NCBI GenBank assembly: GCA_903899985.1
Contig: CAIULL010000281.1
Location: 1-64,000 of the forward strand
Length of the DNA stretch: 64,000 bases
Direction of reading: 5' to 3'
Source of the DNA: an uncultured Schlesneria sp.
GTDB lineage: Bacteria; Planctomycetota; Planctomycetia; Planctomycetales; Planctomycetaceae
Shown: positions 1 to 8,914 of the stretch, one piece after another
How positions within the stretch are numbered: position 1 is the stretch's first letter
How the letters are laid out: each line of letters starts with the position of its first letter
Translations under genes and position numbers: made by a program
Notes under the pieces: generated by a model
Database searches by the model: none
What the model saw: the letters and a program-made list of their open reading frames with translations, nothing else
What the model was told of the DNA's origin: nothing

Positions 1-1
1 A

Positions 2-136
2 CAGAAATTCAACACACCATCCGCCGTCGTCTCGGACACGAAGCTCAGCAAAAAGTCACACTATGCCCGTGACAACTTTGGATTCGGACTCAAAGCCGAC
101 GCCAACCTTAACCAACTCGAAGAAGCCTTCGCCTGA
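2..136 (+). CDS. C-terminal fragment of an unidentified protein (cut by window edge)
   Basis: Frame 2 is open from the window edge to a TGA at 134-136 and ends in a mixed-polarity stretch finishing NQLEEAFA. This is a plausible tail of a gene whose body lies before the window. Frame 1 closes earlier (stop near 70-72), so frame 2 is the better choice. No family can be recognised from 44 residues. The next gene starts 58 bases later on the same strand, so the two may be cotranscribed. Confidence 0.4.
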   Translation, partial: QKFNTPSAVVSDTKLSKKSHYARDNFGFGLKADANLNQLEEAFA

Positions 137-194
137 GATTTGAATGTGTGGTTGTAAGACTGTTCTGTGACTTTTGTGAATTTGGAACAAAAAA

Positions 195-1187
195 ATGCCG
201 CCAGTTGCCACCGAGAAACGCCTTTCGAAATCAATCGCAATTCTTAAGGCGGTCGCGACACCAGCCATGACGATCGCAGCCGTCGCGATTATGGTTGGGG
301 CCGCAATCAAGTTAACAAATTCAGCCCGTATTTCCGGCGCGTTTTGTTCGCCAGCCTTTGCCTTCGCCACATTAATCGCCATCGTTTATCGTGCCATCAA
401 CCCGATTGGCTGGAATCTGGTACTCGGAGGGCTGGGATATCAAACGAATGTCGTTGGCTCGACGCGAGTCTGGTTGCTTGCCGAATCACGTCGCTGGTTA
501 CCGGGTGGTATCTGGGGATATGCTTCCCGAGCCACTCAAGCCGGGGAACTCGGCGTCCCAGTCTCTGTCGCGTCCGCTTCGATGTTGATCGAGTTACTGA
601 TCACAATGGCCGCAGCAGTCATCGTGAGCCTGGTCGGAGTCGCATTCCACTACGAAGATCTCGCCGACACAATCAGGCGAATGGTTGTGGAAAAATCGAA
701 CCTCCACGCTGGAGGGCCGGCGGTGGTGGCCTTGCTCGTCATTTTTGCCGCACTCGTGTTCGCAACCCGCAAAACCCTGACCCGGAAACTGGCAAACCTT
801 GCTGAAAAGTTCAAGCTTCTTTCGGGCGTAAAAGTCGACTGGTCAAGAATTGGGGCCGCACTCGGGTACATGACACTCATGGCAGTCGTCAATGGAACGA
901 TCGGGGTCTGTTTGCTGCCGATCATTGACAGCACCGCCTCCGTACCTGCAGCAGCGATGATCGCAGCGACTGCAACCGCCTGGATTATTGGATTTCTGGC
1001 ATTTTTCTCGCCAGGAGGGGTATTTGTTCGCGAGGCGGCACTGGCGACTCTTCTACTTCCCTGGATTCCCTACGAAACCGGGATCGCAATGGCTGTCTTA
1101 TCTCGAATCGCACAACTTGCAGCGGAAATAATTTGCATGCTTCCGATCATGCTCCCGAGTCGTCGCTTGTCCATCACATTGTCTTAA
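195..1187 (+). CDS. LPG synthase TM-region-like (UPF0104) integral membrane protein
   Basis: A 330-residue, strongly hydrophobic protein with about seven to eight predicted membrane spans. The C-terminal motif FFSPGGVFVREAAL (about residues 272-285) is the signature of the lysylphosphatidylglycerol synthase transmembrane family (UPF0104, AglD/MprF-like flippase part). No soluble C-terminal aminoacyl-transferase domain follows, so it is the membrane-only form, often found beside glycosyltransferases and thought to act in lipid or polyprenol-linked sugar handling. That role is inferred from the family. The start at ATG 195 has only a weak GGAA upstream. The protein could start slightly later, but the first hydrophobic segment begins near residue 17. 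Confidence 0.75.
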   Translation: MPPVATEKRLSKSIAILKAVATPAMTIAAVAIMVGAAIKLTNSARISGAFCSPAFAFATLIAIVYRAINPIGWNLVLGGLGYQTNVVGSTRVWLLAESRRWLPGGIWGYASRATQAGELGVPVSVASASMLIELLITMAAAVIVSLVGVAFHYEDLADTIRRMVVEKSNLHAGGPAVVALLVIFAALVFATRKTLTRKLANLAEKFKLLSGVKVDWSRIGAALGYMTLMAVVNGTIGVCLLPIIDSTASVPAAAMIAATATAWIIGFLAFFSPGGVFVREAALATLLLPWIPYETGIAMAVLSRIAQLAAEIICMLPIMLPSRRLSITLS

Positions 1188-1484
1188 CATCGACCGCAGT
1201 GAACGGCAGCCGCATGTTGATTATCCGCTATTCCCACCGTACGGTAAACATCAGTCCCAGTATCTGTTTAATATTCGACGAATCATGTCAGTCGTCATGT
1301 TGGCAAATTAAGTGTTTTGTAATTTATTTCCAGTTGATGCTAAGGGGATAATGCGATATCATACGAAAGATTCAGGCACTCGGATCGTCCATAGCAACCT
1401 TTCTTTTCGTATCTGACAAGTAAACGCCCCATGTTAGCCACCACGAAGAAGTCTGGGCCAATCGACTTTAAGGAAGTTGGAACG
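1188..1484. other. Intergenic region upstream of the receiver gene
   Basis: About 300 bases between the membrane protein and the receiver-domain gene, with no convincing ORF. The perfect 10-base palindrome ACCGTACGGT at 1236-1245 could be an operator, but nothing confirms it. An AAGGAAG ribosome binding site at 1470-1476 serves the ATG at 1485. Confidence 0.4.
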
Positions 1485-1907
1485 ATGGCCAGACCCGATT
1501 CTCAAACACTTTTTTCTGTTGAGTCTTCAACGAAGCCATTAGTGATGTTCGTGGACGACGATCCGATGATTCTGGCGAGTGTTAATCGCCAATTGGCTCG
1601 AAAGCTGAACTCTATTGATTTTGTATTCTGCGACGGTGGCGTGAAAGCACTCGCTGAGGCTGCTAAACGTCCCCCGGACATCCTTTTCAGCGACCTGCGT
1701 ATGCCAGTCATGGATGGGCTTGCCTTTTTGACGGAATTCTCAAAGCGTCATCCCAAGGCAACTCGATTTGCGGTAACCGGTCAATTAGCGGCATCAGAAC
1801 TTGTCGAGCTGGAAACCCTTGTCGAGCAAGTGTTTTCCAAACCGATCGACTGCGTCAAGCTTCAAGAAATCATCATCTCGGTCATTTCACGGCCGGACGA
1901 GGCTTAA
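1485..1907 (+). CDS. Stand-alone response regulator receiver domain protein
   Basis: A single CheY-like receiver domain of 140 residues with no output domain. The acidic pocket VDDDP, the phospho-acceptor in SDLRMPVMDG, the conserved Thr of the VTGQ segment and the Lys of SKPID are all present, so phosphorylation is expected. The start at 1485 is chosen because AAGGAAG precedes it by eight bases. An in-frame ATG at 1431 would add 18 residues without a ribosome binding site. The gene converges on the H-NOX operon (111 bases between stops). Its SDLRMP acceptor motif resembles that of the receiver at 10557-11534, so it could exchange phosphoryl groups with the Hpt protein of that operon. This link is inferred from position only. 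Confidence 0.85.
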   Translation: MARPDSQTLFSVESSTKPLVMFVDDDPMILASVNRQLARKLNSIDFVFCDGGVKALAEAAKRPPDILFSDLRMPVMDGLAFLTEFSKRHPKATRFAVTGQLAASELVELETLVEQVFSKPIDCVKLQEIIISVISRPDEA

Positions 1908-2018
1908 TCCCCGAAGATCGGGCAATCAATCGCAAGCACTTACCGCTGCGTGGCCCGACTGGGTGATCTTGCGACACGACCTCAACGTACGATTTCTGTC
2001 CGACTCTGCGACGTGGTA

Positions 2019-5000
2019 TTACTCTTGCAACTGAAATGGCTTGTAGTGTCCTCGAGCGGGATCCCACAAGAATACGGTCCATAAATACGTTCGATACTTC
2101 AGCTCACAATTCTGTCGCAAGAACGATTCGAAACGAGCCCCTGGATACTCCCAGCGAAGATTCTTGCCGCGAGTTCGAAACTTCTCTCGATTAATCACAA
2201 CCCAGACCCGGTCACCTTTACTGAAGGCCGCAATCAGGTCATCAAGACTGCTGATGAGCTTGCCTCCGCCATTTCGATCGACGAGCACGCCATCTCGCAT
2301 GACAGCAAAATCATACTGCAGCGGAATTGCGATGTCATAATCGCACTTATCGCCTTCGATAAAAGCACAATGTGTATGCGGCTCGGTGATTGCTAATTTA
2401 TCACCCGGACGCTTCTGGCTTCTGACCCAGCGAACGGCCGACGTTGAATCTCCCAGTATCCTTAGCTCGTAAGAGCCTGGTATTCGCCATAACGACCAGC
2501 TTCCCAGAATACTGCAAAGGCACACGAAGCAGCAAAGACCGCTCGTGGCAACATATCGATTCAGATTTTCGTTCGGGGGATAAACGATTTCGACGAGCGT
2601 CGTAACGATCAGCCGCATTCCATCGACACTAAGGAGTATCCAGATTGGAAACAGCCAATAGAGGTATCGCAAGCTGACGCTGGTGACCAGCAGATTCGTC
2701 ATGATGATTCCCGACATCAAAAACGCAACCAACGCCAGCGCATTCCGATTACGCTCTCTTTTTAAAAGCGGTATTCCACAAAACAGAAAAAAGCTTGGGA
2801 CGACATGTAATCGAGAGTATCCAATGAAAATGGACAATAGATTGAGCGGATACCAGAAATGAGGCTTCACCGCAGCTTCAATCGATGGCGAGACCCCTTC
2901 AGTTCGCGTCAGACAGAGGGTCTGGAATGCAACGAAGTCCATGCCGATGATCCCCACTGCCAGGACAGAATAGACGACCAGTTCTATATTCTTCTGCCAG
3001 CCGAGATCCTTGGCAAACAGCATGTAACCGATGATCAGACAGGGTGCGAAAGCAATCGAGATTTCCTGACTGAGAACGGCACTTAAAAAGGCGAAAATTG
3101 TCGCGATTCGCCAGCGTTGAACTTGCAACGGAGAATCAATAACTGACGACGGATGATCCAGGTCAGGCGTCAGATAAGTCGTGCCCCCCGGTTTAAGACT
3201 GATAAACCCTCGACAGAAACAATAGACCGTTAGAAGCGCAAAAAACTGCTGCATCTGATAGAAGCGGATCACGTGTCCTGTAAAAATTTCGAGCGGATGA
3301 ACGCCGATTAATAACATGCTGACCATGCCAACCCAGCGGCTTCGCAGCAGTTGAACGCCACAAACGTATGCCAAGAATTGGGTGGCAACCCCAAATGCCG
3401 CCGTTTGAAGCCGCATGCTCCAAAGATCGCCACCAAACGGCAACGCAATGATTGCGGTGAGGTAGTGGAACATCGGACTTCGCGTGTAATACACGTCCTT
3501 CGCCACAAAACCGGGCGCTCCTGTATCGATAATCGAAAGGACCGCTTGTGTCGATGCATACTCGTCATCATCGAGTGGTTGTAAGTCGAGCTTATAAGCT
3601 CGCAAAAAACCTCCGAGTAATAGGATCCAGATGAGGAGATGACGCCAGATGACCGAATGGGGAAGATCAAGCATTTTTTTGGTAAAATCGTGTGTCCGAT
3701 CTTTTAACCCGGGAAGCGCAACACGTCCAAAACGATCAACAAGACAGATACACCCGCTGGCAATTACTGCAACCGCAAAGACAATCTTCCAGGCTGTACC
3801 ATCCATCCACCAGAGGACTTCGTGCCTTTCTACCAGACTTGCTTCCAGCAGGACGGCCGCACACATCGTGACGGATGACGTCAGCATCGTGGCATAGATT
3901 GTTTGCGCCACCGTCAGCCAATGCGGCAACGAATCGACATCGGACGCTTGATACCAGGGTAATAACCGCCATAACCAGGCAATCTTTTGCGTGCTCAAAA
4001 GCCACGCGAGGGCCAGAATGATCGGCACACTTAATCCGACCAACAACCCGGTCATCACAAGTGACCAGGGGAACAGCATACGAAACGTCGAGGAATTCAA
4101 AGCAACACCCCGGTATTGCATCGAAGGAATTCGGTCACCAGGAGAGTATGCAGGTCCAATGACAGACACCGGTAGTGATTCCGCTTCGCGCTCTGTGGAT
4201 TTGCGAGCCACCCACGAATATGCATGTGGGAACTCAATTTTTTTCCCCGATATATCTAATGCTCCCCCATCCATTGCCATTTGTGTCGGCCAGTTGGCCC
4301 CCGGCTTTGCCAGACATCGCATTTCAATACGATTAAGTCCCACGCCGAGCAATTTTCCAATGCTGTAGGCGAGGTATCCTCCCGACGAGAGATCGTGTTT
4401 TAACGCATTGGGTTGAGGTCGTTCTGGAAAAAGATCGGGTGTTTCCGGGGTACGACGAGATTGCCCAAGCGTCCGAATCGGCTCAAACTCACCGGCTTCC
4501 TGAGCTCGATTTGTGACACGTTTATAGCGGAACGGCGTATTCGCCGGAGCGAACGGAGCAGCAAAGAGTTCGAGTTGAGCATCCGCTTTTCGAGGGTTTT
4601 CGAATTGCTTTCCAACAAACGTTGCTCCGATCTCATCTGGATCTAACAACTCAGGTTTCGTTGTCGGGTCGAACGATGCCGCACGGCCAAAAATCCAGTC
4701 ACCGTTGTCCAGATCAGGTGGTTTAACCGATGAAACGCGAACGCGCGTATCATTCACATAGAGTTCGTAACCGCGATTGCCGATCAAACGAAGCCACGCT
4801 TCGTCGACCGGTTTATCAATTTCCCAGTCGACCGAAAACACGATTGCGTCTTCACCTGATGCAGACTGATGTCGAGTCCATTCCCCTTGAAACGGTTCTC
4901 GATAGACCGGTTCAGGAACTGAGCGCAGCCCATACGAAGTGGGCCCTTCGCAAGCCACCGCTTTACGCCATTCATTACCCCAATAATTCACTTCGGTCCA

Positions 5001-5660
5001 GTCAGCCAACTGTGGTCCGAGAGGGGCAGGCTCGCCGTACCATGTTTCATCACTCTGGATTGGAATAATTTCGCCACTCCAGAGTTGTATCTCTCCTTCG
5101 AACGTCACTCTGGCAGATTCAGTACGTGATTCGGCCTCAATAGCCATGACATTTTTGCCAGGACGAAAGCTCCCCGTCATTTCGATGAAAGTCGCCAGCC
5201 GCCAGTTGTCATGACCGTCCCATTGATAATCGCGAGGAAAGTTCAAAGCTAATGCAGGTTCGCGCCATGACAAGATCTGACCTTTTTCGCTGGTACCACT
5301 TTGGAATGGTCGCGTCGGTCGCCAAAGGTATTGGCGACCTGTTGGATTTCTGTTGACACTGACCTCGAACGCTTCCGCAGCCGCAATTTTGATCCACGCA
5401 TGTCGGACGGGACCGGGAAGGTCAAAGGTCTTTCGAAAGTAGCCGGCTTGTGATGGTACGCCTGCCGCGCGAATCCAGCGATTCGGATAGCCTGTTCGGC
5501 GCAAGGGGTGCTGGGTGGTCTCAAGAAATCGAGCGACCCCATATCCGACGTTCACCGTGAAGACGAGAGACATAATCAACAATGACAGAAGGATTCGGCG
5601 ACGATGCTTTATTCGGCAAACGTCCTCAGTCGACTCAGTTGTGGAGGACAAGGCATTCAT
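2019..5660 (-). CDS. GT-C (family 39-like) glycosyltransferase with N-terminal jelly-roll domains
   Basis: A 1213-residue membrane protein. An N-terminal helix (residues 20-45) is followed by two beta-rich modules ending in the motifs FEVSVN and YELYVN, like the galactose-binding-like sandwich of alpha-rhamnosidase N-termini. A polytopic region follows. Its first extracytoplasmic loop carries QPLDDDEY (about residue 695), the acidic catalytic motif expected of ArnT/PMT-type transferases that use polyprenyl-phosphate sugars. About ten further helices and a soluble tail follow. The start is ATG 5660, which overlaps the previous stop as ATGA. An upstream in-frame start at 5804 would lie deep inside the neighbour. 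It is the last gene of the H-NOX operon. Acceptor and sugar are unknown. Confidence 0.75.
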   Translation of the reverse strand: MNALSSTTESTEDVCRIKHRRRILLSLLIMSLVFTVNVGYGVARFLETTQHPLRRTGYPNRWIRAAGVPSQAGYFRKTFDLPGPVRHAWIKIAAAEAFEVSVNRNPTGRQYLWRPTRPFQSGTSEKGQILSWREPALALNFPRDYQWDGHDNWRLATFIEMTGSFRPGKNVMAIEAESRTESARVTFEGEIQLWSGEIIPIQSDETWYGEPAPLGPQLADWTEVNYWGNEWRKAVACEGPTSYGLRSVPEPVYREPFQGEWTRHQSASGEDAIVFSVDWEIDKPVDEAWLRLIGNRGYELYVNDTRVRVSSVKPPDLDNGDWIFGRAASFDPTTKPELLDPDEIGATFVGKQFENPRKADAQLELFAAPFAPANTPFRYKRVTNRAQEAGEFEPIRTLGQSRRTPETPDLFPERPQPNALKHDLSSGGYLAYSIGKLLGVGLNRIEMRCLAKPGANWPTQMAMDGGALDISGKKIEFPHAYSWVARKSTEREAESLPVSVIGPAYSPGDRIPSMQYRGVALNSSTFRMLFPWSLVMTGLLVGLSVPIILALAWLLSTQKIAWLWRLLPWYQASDVDSLPHWLTVAQTIYATMLTSSVTMCAAVLLEASLVERHEVLWWMDGTAWKIVFAVAVIASGCICLVDRFGRVALPGLKDRTHDFTKKMLDLPHSVIWRHLLIWILLLGGFLRAYKLDLQPLDDDEYASTQAVLSIIDTGAPGFVAKDVYYTRSPMFHYLTAIIALPFGGDLWSMRLQTAAFGVATQFLAYVCGVQLLRSRWVGMVSMLLIGVHPLEIFTGHVIRFYQMQQFFALLTVYCFCRGFISLKPGGTTYLTPDLDHPSSVIDSPLQVQRWRIATIFAFLSAVLSQEISIAFAPCLIIGYMLFAKDLGWQKNIELVVYSVLAVGIIGMDFVAFQTLCLTRTEGVSPSIEAAVKPHFWYPLNLLSIFIGYSRLHVVPSFFLFCGIPLLKRERNRNALALVAFLMSGIIMTNLLVTSVSLRYLYWLFPIWILLSVDGMRLIVTTLVEIVYPPNENLNRYVATSGLCCFVCLCSILGSWSLWRIPGSYELRILGDSTSAVRWVRSQKRPGDKLAITEPHTHCAFIEGDKCDYDIAIPLQYDFAVMRDGVLVDRNGGGKLISSLDDLIAAFSKGDRVWVVINREKFRTRGKNLRWEYPGARFESFLRQNCELKYRTYLWTVFLWDPARGHYKPFQLQE

Positions 5661-7036
5661 GGTCGCTTGGCCCTGTCCTGTGCGTCGGAGATGGCTTGCG
5701 CATCGTTTTCCATCCCCGCTGCGATCGCGCAATGTTGATTTGCCGCCGACTTGAGAATTACTTTCGTCCCGAACGCCATCCGATTCGTCGCCTCGTAAAT
5801 CCAATCTCGCATGGAATTAACAAGTTCAGGACGGCCCTCTCGAATACCCTGCAGCTGCATCAGATAAAGCAATTTCATATTGCAGGGCTGATGGCGGATC
5901 ACGATCCAGAATCGGTCGTGAGAAAGCTCAAACCGCGCGGAATTGTAATCTTGAATTGCGAAACGCATGACCCCGCGCAATGCTTCGCGGCGGATGGCAG
6001 GGTTATCCGAATCAACAAGCCCTGATATCGCGGAATAGGCCTGATCGTATCGTCCTTCCCGTTCGAGTTTGATTCCATCTCGCAAACGAGTGTAGTCCGT
6101 TTGCTGACCAAGCTCTTTTTCTAACGTGCCGCGTTGAGCGACATAATAAGTGTCTTGAGCTAATACCGGGAGTAAACTGACTGCCTTCTGAAGTTCTGCA
6201 AGACTCTCGGCAAAGAGACGCTGACTGCTGAGTTCCGCCGAGCGATTAATATGCTGACTTGCGCGGAAAGGTAGTGACCATCCGACACCAGCAGCCAGCA
6301 CAATACAGGCCGTAAAAAAGCTAAGTGCCAGACCGGCTCGTCCAAATTCGAAGATCCCGTCGCGCTGAAGCGAACAGAGCAACAGCAGACTGGATCCGAT
6401 CATGGCCATGATCCAGCCCATCCCAACAAAATTGCAGAACGCATTCGAATAGCCAAGCCATAAAAGCAAGTCTTCGCACCGGTCAAGCCCCATTTCCCAA
6501 GGGGACCATGAAGGAAGCCGGACAACGGAAAGCTGTTGAGGTAAATCGATCAGATAGGTTTTTGACTTCCATCCGCGATGTGCGAATTCTGCATTGTTAT
6601 GAATGTCACCACCCAGCCACAGCAGGTTATCATGCTGAGATTGCAACCAGCTCGCCTCGGCCGAAACAACCGGACTGCGTAACATGACAAAATAAGGAAA
6701 AGCGAGCGTGACGGAACAAAGAATTGAAGCAATCAGTGTACTGACGATGGTCCAATGCCTTTTCCAAAGCCACGATAAAATCATCCCTATCAGCCCGATC
6801 GCGATAACGGCTTGAAAAACCGTCATACATCCTGGCTTGATTCCGATAATATCCGCCGGGGAATTGGCTCCCCATTGAGGTGCCACGGGGACCGTAAACC
6901 AGCTTTTTTTGAGACTTAACGCCAGCGCACCGGTACCCGCGAGCGCCGCGCCGATAAACAGCAGCTGGTTGAGCGACGAAAATGCAGAAACGATGAATCG
7001 CTGAATTTCTGCAAGAAGAGTCCTAACGGTCGACAC
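5657..7036 (-). CDS. Polytopic membrane protein with C-terminal TPR-like region, function unknown
   Basis: A 459-residue protein with about five membrane helices between residues 15 and 260, then a soluble helical region (about 270-459) that reads like degenerate tetratricopeptide repeats (SLAELQKAVSLLP, EREGRYDQAYSAISGLV). The start is taken as GTG 7036 because GGAG lies ten bases upstream and the coding overlap with the HlyD gene is then only 14 bases. It is translationally coupled to the glycosyltransferase downstream through ATGA. No named family is recognised. Its place between a membrane fusion protein and a GT-C enzyme suggests an envelope assembly or export role, which is inference. 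Confidence 0.65.
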   Translation of the reverse strand: MSTVRTLLAEIQRFIVSAFSSLNQLLFIGAALAGTGALALSLKKSWFTVPVAPQWGANSPADIIGIKPGCMTVFQAVIAIGLIGMILSWLWKRHWTIVSTLIASILCSVTLAFPYFVMLRSPVVSAEASWLQSQHDNLLWLGGDIHNNAEFAHRGWKSKTYLIDLPQQLSVVRLPSWSPWEMGLDRCEDLLLWLGYSNAFCNFVGMGWIMAMIGSSLLLLCSLQRDGIFEFGRAGLALSFFTACIVLAAGVGWSLPFRASQHINRSAELSSQRLFAESLAELQKAVSLLPVLAQDTYYVAQRGTLEKELGQQTDYTRLRDGIKLEREGRYDQAYSAISGLVDSDNPAIRREALRGVMRFAIQDYNSARFELSHDRFWIVIRHQPCNMKLLYLMQLQGIREGRPELVNSMRDWIYEATNRMAFGTKVILKSAANQHCAIAAGMENDAQAISDAQDRAKRP

Positions 7037-8507
7037 TTTGCAACGACTCCGAAACCGTTCTGGATCCTCGCTGATCCGGTTGGGTTTGCGCGGTGAGTGC
7101 CCCGATTGCAATCCGATCTTTGGGCTGAAGAACCTGATAACCGTCGGAAATGACGACTTCTCCTTCTTCCAATCCTTCGCGAACTTCGACCCATCGGCCA
7201 TCTGTAATGCCTGTGATCACATTTCGAGGCTCGAACGACTGGCCATCACCGCCGACCACATAGACGATCCCACGGTTTCCTGATACGGCTGAAACGGTCC
7301 CCTGAGGAAGCGTCAACACATTACGTCGTTGAAGCACTGTCGCGTAACCGGTTAAACCCGGTACGATGAGATACCCATCTGATTCCAATTCAATTCGAAC
7401 GGAAAACGTAGACGGCCATTCAGGCGAGCCCGTACCAAGCGGACGAATCGGTCGGTTGGTTTCGGGACCACCCAGTGAAAAATTCACCAGCGGGCGAACA
7501 TGAGTAATTGAACCGTGAAACAAATGATCCTGATACGCAGCCAATCGAACTTCGACATCATCCCCCACTTTGACTCGCCCCAGCGCTGTTTGGTCCAGAT
7601 AGCATTCAAACCAGAGACCGGAAGCAATTAACACGGCAGGACGGCCAGGATCCTGATTGTATTCTCCTGCGTGGACAAGAACCCGTTCCACAATTCCATC
7701 AGCTGGGCAGCGTGAGGTGTAGTCTTCTAATTCATTTTCACGAAACTTAACAACGAGCTGAGCCTCCTCAATCGCCGATTCCGCGATGTGAATGCTGCTC
7801 TGGCGACCATTTCTCGCCATTTCAGCCGCCAGACTCGTTTCCTTTTCGATAAATTCCGCATTAATGGCATTAAGACGAGAATTCAACAGGTCCTGCTCGG
7901 TGACGATGTTGGCTTTTCGCAATTTGTCGTACATTTCGAGCAACTGTTTCGCGATTTCCGTCTTCGCGGAAGCAGACTTGGCAAGCAACGCCTGCATGTC
8001 AGGTCGCTCTTGCTGCAGGACATTAACCGTACCGAGCTTGACTCGTTCAAGCTCGGCCAGCGCTGTTTCCAGTGCACTTTTTGCCGACGCGATCTTAAGT
8101 TCGATTTTCGATCGGTCTAATTCGACAATCACATCGCCAGCGCGAACCCGCTGTCCTTCAACCGCATTGACGCTTTTAATCGCGGCCATCGCAATCATCG
8201 GCACCTGAACCGGCTCGCTTTGAGTCAGCCCTTCTCCGATGAATTTGCCGATGATTTCACGACGATCAACTGTCGCAACATCAACCGGAAAGGCACCCCG
8301 GGTCTTGCGAATGACCGTGGAGTATCCAAGCTTCGATGTATACATCCTGGCAATCGGGTTTTTGTACGCGGGCCAGACAATCAAATAAGCAAAAGCCAGG
8401 CACAACATCCCTGTAAAAAAACACAATCCGATCGACCAGGTTAAAGGCCTGAGAAAGAGGCGTATTGCGTTAACGATACTAAGAAAACTTTTTGGTTCAT
8501 TAATCAT
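7023..8507 (-). CDS. HlyD/RND-type periplasmic adaptor (membrane fusion) subunit
   Basis: A 494-residue protein with one N-terminal membrane anchor (about residues 20-45). Its order is typical of HlyD/AcrA adaptors: lipoyl half-motif (VEGQRVRAGDVIVELD), long alpha-helical hairpin (about 120-250), second lipoyl half, beta-barrel and C-terminal membrane-proximal domain (EGLEEGEVVISDG). Such adaptors bridge an inner-membrane pump and an outer-membrane channel. No ABC, RND or MFS pump and no TolC gene is present nearby, so the partner is either elsewhere or is the unusual membrane protein downstream. It overlaps the Hpt gene by eight bases and the next gene by 14. Confidence 0.88.
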   Translation of the reverse strand: MINEPKSFLSIVNAIRLFLRPLTWSIGLCFFTGMLCLAFAYLIVWPAYKNPIARMYTSKLGYSTVIRKTRGAFPVDVATVDRREIIGKFIGEGLTQSEPVQVPMIAMAAIKSVNAVEGQRVRAGDVIVELDRSKIELKIASAKSALETALAELERVKLGTVNVLQQERPDMQALLAKSASAKTEIAKQLLEMYDKLRKANIVTEQDLLNSRLNAINAEFIEKETSLAAEMARNGRQSSIHIAESAIEEAQLVVKFRENELEDYTSRCPADGIVERVLVHAGEYNQDPGRPAVLIASGLWFECYLDQTALGRVKVGDDVEVRLAAYQDHLFHGSITHVRPLVNFSLGGPETNRPIRPLGTGSPEWPSTFSVRIELESDGYLIVPGLTGYATVLQRRNVLTLPQGTVSAVSGNRGIVYVVGGDGQSFEPRNVITGITDGRWVEVREGLEEGEVVISDGYQVLQPKDRIAIGALTAQTQPDQRGSRTVSESLQSVDR

Positions 8508-8862
8508 CTTCAGAGTCCCGCAACGGAAGCTGAGTCAATTGCCGTAGTTCGCCGACCAATTCGTCCAGCCCTTTGATTAATTGGTCAACGAGAACGCGAG
8601 CGTCACTGATCTGATTGTTTATTCCGCATTGCTCCAGATGTTTGGCCTGCTCCCTCAATCCTTCGGCTTGAAAATACCCCAACCGGCTTGCCAGCAGATG
8701 GGCCGCTTCGCGCAACATGATCGCGTCGCTCCCACGAACGGAAAACCTTAAACGAGCTTTGCAATCTGGCAATGTCTCCACGAACATGGACGCCAGATCC
8801 GCCAACAAGACTTCGTCCCCCTGGATGAATTGTTTCAGTGATTCGGAGTTGATATGAGGCAT
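8500..8862 (-). CDS. Hpt (histidine phosphotransfer) domain protein
   Basis: A 120-residue all-helical protein. The segment LREAAHLLASRLGYFQAEGL matches the Hpt consensus (R-x-A-H-x-L-x-x-x-x-G), with the phospho-accepting His at residue 55, followed by the KHLEQCG helix. Such proteins shuttle phosphoryl groups between receiver domains. It lies between the sigma-54 regulator and the HlyD gene in the same operon and overlaps the latter by eight bases (ATGATTAA). Together with the kinase and at least two receivers it makes a multistep phosphorelay possible. The kinase lacks its own receiver, so the donor would have to be one of the separate response regulators. Confidence 0.82.
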   Translation of the reverse strand: MPHINSESLKQFIQGDEVLLADLASMFVETLPDCKARLRFSVRGSDAIMLREAAHLLASRLGYFQAEGLREQAKHLEQCGINNQISDARVLVDQLIKGLDELVGELRQLTQLPLRDSEDD

Positions 8863-8914
8863 ACTCGTCTCTTAAAAATTCTTCGAATACAAAGATTCTG
8901 TGATGAAACGCTCT

